From Bradyrhizobium arachidis (lineage in GTDB: Bacteria; Pseudomonadota; Alphaproteobacteria; Rhizobiales; Xanthobacteraceae), in assembly GCF_015291705.1 (NCBI RefSeq), contig NZ_CP030050.1, positions 3,658,001 through 3,722,000 on the forward strand: DNA of 64,000 nucleotides, given 5' to 3'. Made by a program: the position numbers and the translations under genes. Below the pieces are notes generated by a model, which saw only the letters and a program-made list of their open reading frames with translations, ran no database searches and was not told where the DNA came from. Shown piece by piece: positions 1 through 8,725 of the stretch (positions within the stretch are counted from its first letter, which is position 1; each line of letters opens with the position of its first letter).

Positions 1-1345
1 TCTCGAGCGCAGCGGCGATCGCCTGGCCCATGCCGATGCCCATCACGCCCCAGGTGCCGACGTCGAGACGCTTGCGGGGCTTGTACATGTCGATGACGCC
101 GCGGGCGAGATCGAGCGTGTTGGCGCCTTCGTTGACGAGGATCGCCTCGGGGTGATCCTTGATCACGTTCTTCAAGACGCCGAGCGCGCCGTGATAATCC
201 ATCGGCGATTTGTTGTTCATGAGCTTCGGCGCCATCTTGGCGACGTTCTCGTCGCGCTTGGACGTGATCGCCTTGGTCCAGTCGGCGGGCGGGGCGGTCC
301 AGCCCGTCGCGATCGCCTGGTTGAAGGCGGAGACGACCGAGCCGATGTCGCCGACCACGGGCGCGACGATCTCGACGTTGGAGTCCATCTCGCGCGGCTC
401 GATGTCGACCTGGATGAACTTCTTCGGCGTCTCGCCCCAGCTCTTGCCCTTGCCGTGCGAGAGCAGCCAGTTCAGCCGCGCGCCGATCAGCATGACGACA
501 TCGGAGTCCTTCAGCACGGTCGAGCGGGCCGCACCAGCGCACTGCGGATGCGTGTCGGGGAGGAGGCCCTTGGCCATGCTCATGGGCAGGAACGGCACGC
601 CGCTCTTCTCGACGAAGCTCTTGATCTCCTCGTCGGCCTGCGCGTACGCCGCGCCCTTGCCGAGGATGATGAGCGGGCGCTTCGCGCTCTTGAGCACGTC
701 GAGCGCGCGCTTGACCGAAGCGGGCGAGGGGATCTGCGCGGGCGCAGCGTCGATCACCTTGACCAGCGACTTCTGGCCGGCATCGGCGTTCATGACCTGG
801 CCGAACAGCTTTGCCGGCAGGTCGAGATAGACGCCGCCCGGACGGCCCGAGACCGCGGCGCGGATCGCGCGGGCGAAACCGATGCCGATGTCCTGGGCGT
901 GCAGCACGCGATAGGCCGCCTTGCACAGCGGCTTTGCGATCGCGAGCTGGTCCATTTCTTCGTAGTCGCCCTGCTGGAGGTCGACGATCTCGCGCTCGGA
1001 CGAGCCGGACACGAGGATCATCGGATAGCAGTTGGTGGTGGCGTGCGCGAGCGCGGTGAGACCGTTGAGGAAGCCGGGCGCCGAGACCGTGAGGCACACG
1101 CCGGGCTTCTTGGTGAGATAGCCGGCGATGCCTGCGGCGTAGCCGGCGTTCTGCTCGTGACGGAAGGAGATCACGCGAATACCCGCGGCCTGCGCCATGC
1201 GGCCCAAATCCGTGATCGGAATGCCCGGCACATTATAGATGGTGTTGATGCCGTTCAGCTTGAGCGCGTCGATGACGAGATGGAAGCCATCCGTCAGTTC
1301 CTGCTCGGTGCCCGGTGCCTCGGACTTGGTCGCGGTATTCAGCAT
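1..1345 (-). CDS. oxc: Oxalyl-CoA decarboxylase, C-terminus cut by window edge
   Basis: Thiamine-pyrophosphate enzyme that converts oxalyl-CoA to formyl-CoA and CO2 in cytoplasmic oxalate catabolism. The gene enters from the left edge, and 448 codons are present of the roughly 570 usual for the family. The N-terminal TPP domain carries the conserved RHEQ motif, whose Glu64 matches the catalytic glutamate of the family, followed by the AGYAAG and SAPGFLNG segments. The middle domain follows, and the C-terminal TPP domain begins near residue 390 ([12 protein letters not shown]). The ATG at 1345 is preceded by a GGGAGAC Shine-Dalgarno sequence. The gene runs in the same direction as the GntR-type regulator just upstream of it and may be cotranscribed with it. 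Acetolactate synthase is the main alternative family, but the N-terminal block ([23 protein letters not shown]) closely resembles oxalyl-CoA decarboxylase. A formyl-CoA transferase gene, if present, would lie beyond the edge. Confidence 0.92.
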   Translation of the reverse strand, partial: MLNTATKSEAPGTEQELTDGFHLVIDALKLNGINTIYNVPGIPITDLGRMAQAAGIRVISFRHEQNAGYAAGIAGYLTKKPGVCLTVSAPGFLNGLTALAHATTNCYPMILVSGSSEREIVDLQQGDYEEMDQLAIAKPLCKAAYRVLHAQDIGIGFARAIRAAVSGRPGGVYLDLPAKLFGQVMNADAGQKSLVKVIDAAPAQIPSPASVKRALDVLKSAKRPLIILGKGAAYAQADEEIKSFVEKSGVPFLPMSMAKGLLPDTHPQCAGAARSTVLKDSDVVMLIGARLNWLLSHGKGKSWGETPKKFIQVDIEPREMDSNVEIVAPVVGDIGSVVSAFNQAIATGWTAPPADWTKAITSKRDENVAKMAPKLMNNKSPMDYHGALGVLKNVIKDHPEAILVNEGANTLDLARGVIDMYKPRKRLDVGTWGVMGIGMGQAIAAALE

Positions 1346-1418
1346 GGGCCTTGTCTCCCTGGTCTCAAGTAGTGGGGCGAGTTTTTCGCCCTTCTGGTGA
1401 AGGTTGCTAGGTGAACAG

Positions 1419-2150
1419 TTACGTGAACAGTTCCTGGCCGTGCGCTTCGACGTAAGCGGCAAGGCCAAGGGTGTGGTCGCGGGCGCGCTTCTCGGCGAGC
1501 TCGGTGTCGCGCGCCTCGAGTGCTTCGATCATGGCGAGATGCTCGGGCAGCGAGGTCGCGGTGCGGTCCTTGCGCCCGATCGTGAGCTGGCGATAGCCGC
1601 GCACGTGCAGCAAGAGGTCGTTGGTGAGATCGACCAGAACAGGCGATTCCGACAGCGAGATCAGCGCCTGGTGGAAGGCGATGTTGGCGCGCGAATATTC
1701 CTCGACGTGATCCTCGGGCAGGCGGTCCTTGCCGAAGTCCTTGAAGAAGTCGCGCAGCGCCGTGATGTCCTTCTTGCGCGCGGTGGTGGTGATGAGGCGC
1801 GCGGCCATGCTCTCCAGCGCCGCCCAGGCGCGGATCATGTCGACGATCTCGCTCTTGGTCCTGCGCACCACCATGATGCCGCGGCGCGGCACGGTCTTCA
1901 CGAAACCGTCCTGCTCCAGCATCGCGATGGCTTCGCGGATCGGCGTGCGGCTGACACCCAGACGCTCGGACAACGCGCGCTCGTCGAGCATCACCGGCTC
2001 GGGCGTCGAGTAGATGTCCATCTTGAGGATGGCTTCCTTCAAGGCGTCATACGCCTTGTTCTTGAAGCTGCTCTCCGGGGCAATACGAACGATTGCGATA
2101 TCTGCCTCGGCCATGTTCGGCAACGCCTTGGTTGGTTTCCGCAGTGACAC
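1419..2150 (-). CDS. GntR/FadR-family (FCD domain) transcriptional regulator
   Basis: DNA-binding repressor or activator of 243 residues. The N-terminal winged helix contains the signature [20 protein letters not shown], and the all-helical C-terminal domain has the FCD pattern with metal-ligand-type Asp/His residues ([21 protein letters not shown]). I chose the GTG at 2150 because GGAGGAG lies 7 bases upstream; an ATG at 2114 is possible but has no such site. The gene is divergent from the acyl-CoA ligase gene and upstream of oxc. Two copies of an inverted repeat in the shared promoter region (2207-2223 and 2288-2304) are probably its operators, which would make it the local regulator of oxalate or short-acid metabolism and of itself. 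The effector is unknown. Confidence 0.9.
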   Translation of the reverse strand: MSLRKPTKALPNMAEADIAIVRIAPESSFKNKAYDALKEAILKMDIYSTPEPVMLDERALSERLGVSRTPIREAIAMLEQDGFVKTVPRRGIMVVRRTKSEIVDMIRAWAALESMAARLITTTARKKDITALRDFFKDFGKDRLPEDHVEEYSRANIAFHQALISLSESPVLVDLTNDLLLHVRGYRQLTIGRKDRTATSLPEHLAMIEALEARDTELAEKRARDHTLGLAAYVEAHGQELFT

Positions 2151-2206
2151 GACGAATCTCCTCCAGTGGGAGTCGTCTTTTACAGGATTATTAACGGGAA
2201 AGTTTT

Positions 2207-2223
2207 TGGCATACCACATGCCA
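2207..2223. promoter_or_regulatory. Operator 1, TGGCAT-N5-ATGCCA, at the gntR promoter
   Basis: TGGCATACCACATGCCA is a perfect 6-bp inverted repeat with a 5-bp spacer. The same sequence with one spacer change recurs 81 bp away. On the minus strand a TTGACA hexamer (2232-2227) abuts it, so a repressor here would cover the gntR promoter. The arms fit the general GntR/FadR operator pattern; binding by the adjacent regulator is inferred. Confidence 0.75.
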
Positions 2224-2287
2224 GAATGTCAAGCTGCCTATTTTTTGCGGCGTTCTAAGTCGCGCGGCGACTTGACAAGTTGGCTTC

Positions 2288-2304
2288 TGGCATACCAAAT
2301 GCCA
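2288..2304. promoter_or_regulatory. Operator 2, TGGCAT-N5-ATGCCA, at the ligase promoter
   Basis: TGGCATACCAAATGCCA differs from operator 1 only in one spacer base. A plus-strand TTGACA lies at 2272-2277, which places the repeat over the expected -10 region of the promoter for the acyl-CoA ligase gene. The rest of the gap between the regulator and the ligase (2151-2462) shows no gene or other structure that I can recognise. Confidence 0.75.
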
Positions 2305-2462
2305 TCGCCAGCCATTTTTGATCCAGGGCGGCGGAGTAATGTCGGCCTTATGCCACTCCGTTCCGCCGCATGGAACAGAGCGCGGCGAATGGCAAGCATC
2401 ACGGGCAGCCGCAACACGCGCGCGCTTTGCAAAGAACGAACTTAGGTCAAGGGAGAAGCCAT

Positions 2463-4592
2463 ATGTCCAATTCCAAAGATGCCGTCCGCAAGGTGCTTGA
2501 CCAGGTCAAGGCGGACAACCGCACCAGCCTGACGGCCCCGGAAGGCAAGCTGGTCTGCGACGCCTACGGCATTCCGGTGCCGAAGGAGGGCGTGGCCAAG
2601 TCGGCGGGCGAGGCCGGCAAGATGGCCTCCGCGATGGGCTTCCCGGTGGTGATGAAGATCGTCTCGCCGGACATTCTCCACAAGACCGAAGCCGGCGGCG
2701 TCATCGTCGGCCTCAAGACGGCCGAGGAGGCCGAGAAGGCCTACGAGACCATCCTCGGTAACGCCAAGAAATATAAGTCCGATGCCAAGATCGAAGGCGT
2801 CCAGGTGCAGCAGATGCTGGCCGGCGGCACCGAGGTCATCGTCGGTTCCATCACCGACGCCTCGTTCGGCAAGCTGGTGGCCTTTGGCCTGGGCGGCGTG
2901 CTGGTCGAAGTTTTGAAGGACATCACCTTCCGCCTCGCGCCGGCGACCAAGGAGGACGCGCTCTCGATGCTCGACGGCATCCAGGCGCATGAGATCCTCA
3001 AGGGCGTTCGCGGCGGCGAGCCGGTGAACCGCACGGCGCTTGCCGACGTCATCGTCAAGGTCTCGCAGCTCGTCACCGATTTCCCTGAAATCGTCGAGCT
3101 CGACCTCAACCCGGTGTTCGCAACGCCGAAGGGCGCGACCGCAGCCGACGTCCGCATCGTCGTCGATTTCGCCTATGTGCCCAAGCCGAAGCCGCGCCCG
3201 ACCGAAGAGATCGTCGTGGCCATGAACCGTATCATGCAGCCGAAGGCGGTCGCCGTGGTCGGCGCCTCCGCCGAGGACGGCAAGATCGGCAACTCCGTGA
3301 TGAAGAACCTCATCAACGGCGGGTACAAGGGCGAGATCTACCCAATCCATCCCAAGGCCGCCGAGATCCTCGGCTACAAGGCCTATAAGAGCGTCAAGGA
3401 CGTGCCCGGCGTGATCGACGTCGCGGTGTTCGCGATCCCCGCCAAGTTCGTGGCCGCTGCGCTGACCGAATGCGGCGAGAAGAAAATTCCGGGCGCGGTG
3501 CTGATTCCGTCGGGCTTCGCCGAAGCCGGCGCGCCGGAGCTGCAGGCTGAGATTGTCGAGGTCGGCAAGAAGTACGACATCCGCCTGATGGGGCCGAACA
3601 TCTACGGCTTCTACTATACGCCCGCCAATCTCTGCGCGACCTTCTGTACCGCTTACGACGTCAAGGGCCACGCGGCGCTGTCGTCGCAATCGGGCGGCAT
3701 CGGCATGGCCATCATCGGCTTCTCGCGCTCGGCCAAGATGGGCGTCTCTGCGATCGTCGGTCTCGGCAACAAGTCCGATATCGACGAGGACGATCTGCTC
3801 GCCTTCTTCGAGCAGGACCCGAACACCAACCTGATCGCGCAGCATTGCGAAGACCTCAAGGACGGCCGCGCCTTCGCGGAAGCCGCCAAGCGCGTCTCCA
3901 AGAAGAAGCCGGTCGTCGTGCTCAAGGCCGGCCGCACCTCGGCCGGTGCGAAGGCGGCCTCGTCGCACACCGGCGCGCTCGCCGGTAACGACCGCATCTA
4001 TGAGGATGTGTTCAAGCAGTCCGGCGTGATCCGCGCCCGCAGCTTGCGTCAGCTGCTCGAATTCGCCCGTGGCGTGCCGGTGCTGCCGACGCCGAAGGGC
4101 GAGAACGTGCTGATCATCACCGGTGCCGGCGGCTCGGGCGTGCTGCTGTCGGACTCCTGCGTCGACAACGGTCTGTCGCTGATGTCGATGCCGCCGGATC
4201 TCGACGCGGCCTTCCGCAAGTTCATCCCGCCGTTCGGTGCGGCCGGAAATCCTGTGGATATCACCGGTGGCGAGCCGCCGATCACCTACGTCAACACCGT
4301 GAAGCTCGGCCTGTCGGATGAGCGCATCCACGCGCTGATCCTCGGCTACTGGCACACTATCGTCACCCCGCCGATGGTATTCGCCCGCAACATGGTCGAG
4401 GTGAAGAAGGAGATGGAGGCCAAGGGCTTTGTGAAGCCGATGGTCGCCTCGCTCGCCGGCGACGTCGAGGTCGAGGAAGCCGCCGAATATCTCTACCAGC
4501 ACGGCATCCCGGCCTACGCCTATTCGACCGAGCTTCCGGTCGAGGTGCTCGGCGCCAAGTACAAGTGGGCGCGCGGGGCAGGGCTGCTCTGA
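2463..4592 (+). CDS. ADP-forming acyl-CoA ligase (acetate-CoA ligase family), fused beta-alpha
   Basis: Cytoplasmic enzyme of 709 residues that joins a carboxylic acid to CoA with ATP hydrolysis to ADP. An ATP-grasp subdomain comes first (residues about 20-240, with VMKIVSPDILHKTEAGGV), then the CoA-binding Rossmann domain (about 265-390, VAVVGASAEDGKIGNSV) and the succinyl-CoA-ligase-like domain. The likely phosphorylated histidine is in SSHTGALAG near residue 502. The order beta then alpha is one of two known for the family. The ATG at 2463 follows AAGGGAGAAG; an in-frame ATG at 2370 has no such site. It is divergent from the GntR-oxc unit and shares its operators. Acetate is the default substrate of the family, but beside oxc an oxalate or other short dicarboxylate substrate is plausible. 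Confidence 0.85.
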   Translation: MSNSKDAVRKVLDQVKADNRTSLTAPEGKLVCDAYGIPVPKEGVAKSAGEAGKMASAMGFPVVMKIVSPDILHKTEAGGVIVGLKTAEEAEKAYETILGNAKKYKSDAKIEGVQVQQMLAGGTEVIVGSITDASFGKLVAFGLGGVLVEVLKDITFRLAPATKEDALSMLDGIQAHEILKGVRGGEPVNRTALADVIVKVSQLVTDFPEIVELDLNPVFATPKGATAADVRIVVDFAYVPKPKPRPTEEIVVAMNRIMQPKAVAVVGASAEDGKIGNSVMKNLINGGYKGEIYPIHPKAAEILGYKAYKSVKDVPGVIDVAVFAIPAKFVAAALTECGEKKIPGAVLIPSGFAEAGAPELQAEIVEVGKKYDIRLMGPNIYGFYYTPANLCATFCTAYDVKGHAALSSQSGGIGMAIIGFSRSAKMGVSAIVGLGNKSDIDEDDLLAFFEQDPNTNLIAQHCEDLKDGRAFAEAAKRVSKKKPVVVLKAGRTSAGAKAASSHTGALAGNDRIYEDVFKQSGVIRARSLRQLLEFARGVPVLPTPKGENVLIITGAGGSGVLLSDSCVDNGLSLMSMPPDLDAAFRKFIPPFGAAGNPVDITGGEPPITYVNTVKLGLSDERIHALILGYWHTIVTPPMVFARNMVEVKKEMEAKGFVKPMVASLAGDVEVEEAAEYLYQHGIPAYAYSTELPVEVLGAKYKWARGAGLL

Positions 4593-4601
4593 GACGAAGA
4601 C

Positions 4602-4634
4602 GCCGCTTCGGCTTGATCCGGAGCGGCATTTCTT
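4602..4634 (+). terminator. Probable rho-independent terminator after the acyl-CoA ligase
   Basis: The stem GCCGCTTCGG / CCGGAGCGGC (one mismatch or wobble) with a CTTGAT loop starts 10 bases after the stop codon and is followed by ATTTCTTC. The T tract is short, so efficiency is uncertain. Confidence 0.5.
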
Positions 4635-4640
4635 CAGGTA

Positions 4641-4743
4641 CGTCGTTCCGGGGCGATGCGGAGCATCGAACTATGGTGCGCAATTGCGCACCTGAGAACC
4701 TCGAGATTCCGGGTCTGGTCCTTCGGACCATCCCGGAATGACG
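4641..4743. repeat. Palindromic intergenic repeat, family A, copy 1
   Basis: A 103-bp element bounded by CGTCGTTCCGGG and CCCGGAATGACG (11 of 12 complementary). Inside are a CGATGC/GCATCG hairpin, the perfect 18-bp palindrome GGTGCGCAATTGCGCACC and a third hairpin GGTCC-TTC-GGACC. A second copy sits at 41968-42068. The element ends 23 bases before the iclR-type start codon, so it forms most of that gene's leader. It encodes nothing I can support. Confidence 0.85.
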
Positions 4744-4766
4744 AACCTCCAAAGCGGCAGGTCGCG

Positions 4767-5609
4767 ATGAGCAAGAACGTGATCCGGCGCAAATCGCTCG
4801 AGCCCAGGCCGGCCGCTGAGGCCGACCATGAGGGCCGTGACGGCGGCGTGCAGTCGGTCGACCGCGCGCTGTCGATTCTCGAAACTCTCGCTGAAGACGA
4901 CGAAGGCTATCGCCTCAGCGATCTCGCCGTGCGGACCGGCCTGTCCGCCTCGACCGTGCATCGCCTGCTGGCGACGCTGGAAAGCCGCCGCTTCGTGCAG
5001 TTCGACCGCGCCGAATCCAAATGGCATGTCGGCGTCCGCAGCTTCACCGTCGGCGCAAGCTTTGCGCGGCGGCGCAATTTCTCCACGCAGGCGATTCCTT
5101 ACTTGCGGAAGCTGCGCGATCTCACCCGTGAGACCGCCAATCTTGCCGTGGTGGACGATGAGTTCATCATCGTGCTGACCCGCATGGAGAGCCGCGAGAT
5201 CATGCGGTCGCTGACCCAGGTCGGCGGCCGTGTCGCCATGGTGACGTCAGGCGTTGGCAAGGCGGTGCTTGCGACCTATTCCGACGAGGATGTCGGCGCG
5301 GTCATCCGCCATCACGGCATGCCCCGCCTGACCGAGAAGTCGATCGTGCGGCCAAGCGACCTGTTCAAGGAGCTCGAAAAGATCCGCAAGCAGGGCTTTG
5401 CGATCGACGATGAGGAGGCCTGCATGGGCCTGCGCTGTATTGCCGCAGTGGTCTATAACGACTGCGCCGAGCCGCTCGCGGCGATTTCGGTCTCGGGCAT
5501 GACCAGCCGCCTGACCGACGACAGATTGCCGGAAATCGGCCAGATCGTGCGCGAAGTCGCCGGCGAGTTGACCATCGCGCTCGGCGGGGTGATGCCCGCC
5601 TCCGCCTAG
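4767..5609 (+). CDS. IclR-family transcriptional regulator
   Basis: Regulator of 280 residues. The N-terminal winged helix (about residues 28-85) contains QSVDRALSILETL and the recognition region TGLSASTVHRLLATLESRRF. The C-terminal effector domain has the family motifs GETANL-like RETANLAVV, SGVGKAVLA and the AISVSG strand near the end. The start ATG at 4767 is the first after repeat A and gives a normal N-terminus. It lies immediately upstream of, and in the same direction as, the tctCBA transporter, which is its most likely target. IclR proteins that sense glyoxylate or aromatic acids are well known (AllR, BhcR, PcaU type), so a small carboxylate effector would fit the neighbourhood, but that is inference. 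Confidence 0.9.
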   Translation: MSKNVIRRKSLEPRPAAEADHEGRDGGVQSVDRALSILETLAEDDEGYRLSDLAVRTGLSASTVHRLLATLESRRFVQFDRAESKWHVGVRSFTVGASFARRRNFSTQAIPYLRKLRDLTRETANLAVVDDEFIIVLTRMESREIMRSLTQVGGRVAMVTSGVGKAVLATYSDEDVGAVIRHHGMPRLTEKSIVRPSDLFKELEKIRKQGFAIDDEEACMGLRCIAAVVYNDCAEPLAAISVSGMTSRLTDDRLPEIGQIVREVAGELTIALGGVMPASA

Positions 5610-5622
5610 CGAGGAACCAGGG

Positions 5623-5674
5623 TGCTGTCGGCTGGACAGCATAGGTCGTTTTGGCTGATATGCGACCAAACGAC
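5623..5674. promoter_or_regulatory. Stem-loop plus inverted repeats between iclR-type gene and tctC
   Basis: TGCTGTC-GGCTG-GACAGCA (5623-5641) is a perfect 7-bp stem 13 bases after the regulator stop codon. It is followed by the arms GTCGTTTTGG (5645-5654) and CCAAACGAC (5666-5674), complementary apart from one extra T. The first could be a weak terminator, and the second a candidate IclR operator for tctCBA. Neither has independent support. Confidence 0.4.
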
Positions 5675-5725
5675 ACAATGCGGCACACGATCAACACGTC
5701 CGCATAAGCCCTGGAGACTGCCCCG

Positions 5726-6694
5726 ATGTTTCAATTCCCTGCGCGCCTTGTCGGCGCAGCCATCGCGCTGACCCTTGCGGCAGCAAGCCCGGCTTTTCCC
5801 CAGCAGCTCGAGCTCAAGCTGATGGCGCCGGCGGCCCCAGGCGGGGGATGGGACCAGACCGCGCGCTCGATGCAGCAGGCGCTGGTCGCCTCCGGCGTGG
5901 CGCGCAGCGTGCAGGTCACCAACGTTCCCGGTGCCGGCGGCAGCGTCGGTATTGCGCAGTTCGTCAACGGCGCCAAGGGCGACGGCAACCAGCTGATGAT
6001 CAACGGCTTCGTCATGGTCGGTGCGCTCGCCATGAACAAGTCGCCGGTCACCCTCGATCAGGTGACGCCGATCGCGCGCCTGACCGAGGAAATCCAGGTG
6101 ATCGTGGTACCCGCGAATTCGCCGATCAAGAATGCGCAGGATCTCGCCGCCGCAGTGAAGGCCGATATCGCCAAGGTCACCTTCGCCGGCGGCTCGGCCG
6201 GCGGCGTCGACCATGTGATGGCCGCGTTGTTCGCAAGCGCCGTCGGCGCGGACGCCAAGAAGATCAACTACATCCCGTTCTCCGGTGGCGGCGAGTCGCT
6301 CGCCGCGATCCTCGGCGGCAAGGTCACCGCAGGCATTTCGGGGCTGAGTGAGTATGAAGGACAGATCAAGTCCGGCAAGCTGCGCGCAATCGGGGTGACC
6401 TCGGAGAAGCGCATCCCGGGCAGCGATATTCCGACCTTCAAGGAGCAGGGCATCGACCTCGTGATCGCCAACTGGCGCTCGGTCGTCGCGCCTCCCGGCA
6501 TCACGCCGGAGCAGAAGAAGACGCTCAGCGACGCGGTCGAGAAGATGGTCAAGTCGGACGCCTGGAAGGAGATCCTCAAGCAGAAGGGCTGGGAGGATGC
6601 CTATCTCGGCGGTGATGCCTTCTCTGACTTCCTGAAGAAGGAAATCGTGCGTGTCACCGACGTGCTGAAGTCGGTTGGTCTCGTCAAGTCATGA
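5726..6694 (+). CDS. tctC: Tripartite tricarboxylate transporter substrate-binding protein (TctC/Bug)
   Basis: Periplasmic solute receptor of 322 residues. A signal peptide occupies about residues 1-25 (basic start, then VGAAIALTLAAASPAF). The mature part shows Bug-family landmarks: the PGGGWD loop that binds a substrate carboxylate, NVPGAGG, and the late NWRSVVAPPG segment. It is the first gene of a tctC-tctB-tctA operon; its stop overlaps the start of tctB (ATGA at 6691-6694). The substrate cannot be read from the sequence; the family takes citrate, dicarboxylates and other organic acids. Position between the oxalyl-CoA and glyoxylate genes, directly behind an IclR regulator, suggests a small hydroxy- or dicarboxylate. 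Confidence 0.93.
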   Translation: MFQFPARLVGAAIALTLAAASPAFPQQLELKLMAPAAPGGGWDQTARSMQQALVASGVARSVQVTNVPGAGGSVGIAQFVNGAKGDGNQLMINGFVMVGALAMNKSPVTLDQVTPIARLTEEIQVIVVPANSPIKNAQDLAAAVKADIAKVTFAGGSAGGVDHVMAALFASAVGADAKKINYIPFSGGGESLAAILGGKVTAGISGLSEYEGQIKSGKLRAIGVTSEKRIPGSDIPTFKEQGIDLVIANWRSVVAPPGITPEQKKTLSDAVEKMVKSDAWKEILKQKGWEDAYLGGDAFSDFLKKEIVRVTDVLKSVGLVKS

Positions 6695-7173
6695 GCTCAA
6701 GCGATCCCGTCCAGCCGCGGCGCGTCGATCGCGCCGGCATCGTCATCGCCGCGCTGCTCGCAGGTCTCGCCGCGGTGCTGGTCTGGGACGCGCGCGGCCT
6801 GCAATCGGCCGCGATGTACGGCATGGGGCCGGAGGCGATGCCGGTCGTGGTCGCCAGCGGTCTTGCGCTGCTGGCGATCGGTAATTTCGTCGACGCGCTG
6901 CGTGGCAATCTGCCGGAGCGCGAGAGCGCCGATCCGGTGCCCGTCGTCTTGATCCTCATTGGCCTTGCGCTGCTGATCGCCATCATCGGCTTCGGCGGCG
7001 GCTTTATCCTCGCGACGTCAGCGCTGTTCGTGACGACGTCGGCCGCGTTTGGGCGCCGCGCTATCCTGGTCGACAGCATCATCGCCCTCGTGATGTCGAC
7101 CCTCATCTACCTCGCGTTCGATCGCCTGTTGACGCTGAGCCTTCCGACCGGCCCGCTGGAGCGATTGCTGTGA
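6691..7173 (+). CDS. tctB: Tripartite tricarboxylate transporter small membrane subunit TctB
   Basis: Inner-membrane protein of 160 residues with four hydrophobic segments (about residues 14-33, 50-68, 85-110 and 120-145), the standard layout of the small TctB subunit that partners TctA. It overlaps tctC by four bases at the start and tctA at the stop (TGATG), so the three proteins are translationally coupled. TctB sequences are poorly conserved, and the call rests on size, topology and position between clear tctC and tctA genes. Confidence 0.9.
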   Translation: MSSSDPVQPRRVDRAGIVIAALLAGLAAVLVWDARGLQSAAMYGMGPEAMPVVVASGLALLAIGNFVDALRGNLPERESADPVPVVLILIGLALLIAIIGFGGGFILATSALFVTTSAAFGRRAILVDSIIALVMSTLIYLAFDRLLTLSLPTGPLERLL

Positions 7174-8672
7174 TGGACACTTTTGCGGCGCTGGCCCACG
7201 GCATGGCCGTCGCTGTCCAGCCGATGAATTTGCTCTATGCGCTGATCGGCGTGTTTCTGGGCACCGCCGTGGGCGTCCTGCCCGGCATCGGCCCGGCGCT
7301 GACGGTCGCGCTGCTCCTGCCCGTCACCTACAAGCTTGACCCCGGCGGCTCGCTGATCATGTTCGCCGGCATCTATTACGGCGGCATGTATGGCGGCTCG
7401 ACCACCGCGATCCTGATCAACACGCCGGGCGAAAGCGCCTCGATGGCGACCGCGCTCGAAGGCAACAAGATGGCCAAGGCCGGCCGCGGCGGGCCGGCGC
7501 TGGCGACCTCCGCGATCGGCTCCTTCGTCGCCGGCACCATCGCCACCATTGGCCTGGCGTTCCTCGCGCCGTGGCTGGTCGATTTCGCCGTGCGCTTCGG
7601 CCCCGAGGATTACTTCGCGCTGATGTGCGTCGCCTTCGTCACGGTCTCGGCGACCTTTGGCGATTCCCCGGTCCGCGGCCTGACCAGCCTGTTCATCGGC
7701 CTGACGCTCGGCCTCGTCGGCATCGACAAGCTGACCGGTCAGGCGCGCCTCGCATTCGGCGTCCCTGAATTGCTCGACGGCGTCGAGGTGACGACGCTCG
7801 CGGTCGGCCTGTTCGCAGTGGGCGAGGCGCTCTACGTCGCATCGCGCCGTCACCACACCGAGGAGAAGCTCGAGCCGGTGCGCGGCTCGCTGTGGATGAC
7901 CAAAGAGGACTGGAAGCGGTCGTGGAAGCCGTGGCTGCGCGGCACCATGTTCGGCTTCCCGATCGGCGCGTTGCCCGCGGGCGGCGCCGAGATCCCGACC
8001 TTCCTGTCCTATTCGACCGAGAAGCGGCTGACGAATCATCCCGAAGAGTTCGGCAAGGGCGCGATCGAAGGTGTCGCAGGACCTGAGGCGGCCAACAACG
8101 CTTCCGCCGCGGGCACCTTGGTGCCGCTCTTGACGCTGGGCCTGCCGACCTCGGCGACCGCTGCGATGATGCTGGCGGGCTTTCAGCAATACGGCCTCAA
8201 CCCGGGGCCGCTGCTGTTCGCCGAGCGGCCTGACCTGGTCTGGGGCCTGATCGCCAGCCTGTTCATCGCCAACATGATGCTGCTGGTGCTCAACCTGCCG
8301 CTGGTCGGCCTCTGGGTGCGGCTGCTCGCGATCCCCCAGCCCTGGCTTTATGCCGGCATTCTCGTCTTTGCGACCATGGGAACCATCGCTGCAAAGCCCT
8401 CCGTGGTGGAATTGTCGATGCTGGCCGGCTTTGGTGTGCTCGGCTTCCTGATGCGGCGGTTCGATTTCCCGATCGCGCCGGTCGTCGTCGGCCTGATCCT
8501 CGGCCCGATCGCCGAGAGCCAGCTCCGCCGCGCGCTCGCGATCAGCCTCGGCGATCCCATGACGCTGGTCCAGAGCCCGATCTCGGCAACGCTGCTTGGC
8601 GTCGCGTTGATCGCGCTGCTGGCGCCCTTCGTGCTGAAGGGACTCGGGCGGTTCAAGGCGAACGAGGATTAG
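7173..8672 (+). CDS. tctA: Tripartite tricarboxylate transporter large membrane subunit TctA
   Basis: Inner-membrane permease of 499 residues with about ten to twelve hydrophobic segments. It shows the TctA signatures [18 protein letters not shown] near residue 33, [14 protein letters not shown] near 75, and the second repeat [23 protein letters not shown] near 305. The duplicated PGIGP/LGLP-type motifs are expected of this sodium- or proton-coupled family. The ATG at 7173 is in a TGATG overlap with the tctB stop; a GTG three bases earlier is equally possible and changes only one residue. It ends the transport operon. Confidence 0.94.
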   Translation: MDTFAALAHGMAVAVQPMNLLYALIGVFLGTAVGVLPGIGPALTVALLLPVTYKLDPGGSLIMFAGIYYGGMYGGSTTAILINTPGESASMATALEGNKMAKAGRGGPALATSAIGSFVAGTIATIGLAFLAPWLVDFAVRFGPEDYFALMCVAFVTVSATFGDSPVRGLTSLFIGLTLGLVGIDKLTGQARLAFGVPELLDGVEVTTLAVGLFAVGEALYVASRRHHTEEKLEPVRGSLWMTKEDWKRSWKPWLRGTMFGFPIGALPAGGAEIPTFLSYSTEKRLTNHPEEFGKGAIEGVAGPEAANNASAAGTLVPLLTLGLPTSATAAMMLAGFQQYGLNPGPLLFAERPDLVWGLIASLFIANMMLLVLNLPLVGLWVRLLAIPQPWLYAGILVFATMGTIAAKPSVVELSMLAGFGVLGFLMRRFDFPIAPVVVGLILGPIAESQLRRALAISLGDPMTLVQSPISATLLGVALIALLAPFVLKGLGRFKANED

Positions 8673-8725
8673 CGATCCGTCGCGCGAATATCTGCTAGTC
8701 TCCCATCCATCCCGTGGGGAACGTC

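Noticed and set aside
152..1372. 406-codon plus-strand open frame over oxc
   Set aside because: It is antisense to a clear oxalyl-CoA decarboxylase; Arg/Ala/Leu-rich low-complexity translation is what GC-rich third positions produce on the opposite strand.
2370..2462. Extended N-terminus for the acyl-CoA ligase from an ATG at 2370
   Set aside because: No ribosome-binding site there; the ATG at 2463 has AAGGGAGAAG upstream and gives the family-typical start.
2442..4502. 686-codon minus-strand open frame over the acyl-CoA ligase
   Set aside because: Shadow of the ligase gene; no domain, no ribosome-binding site, Asp/His/Arg-rich composition typical of antisense frames.
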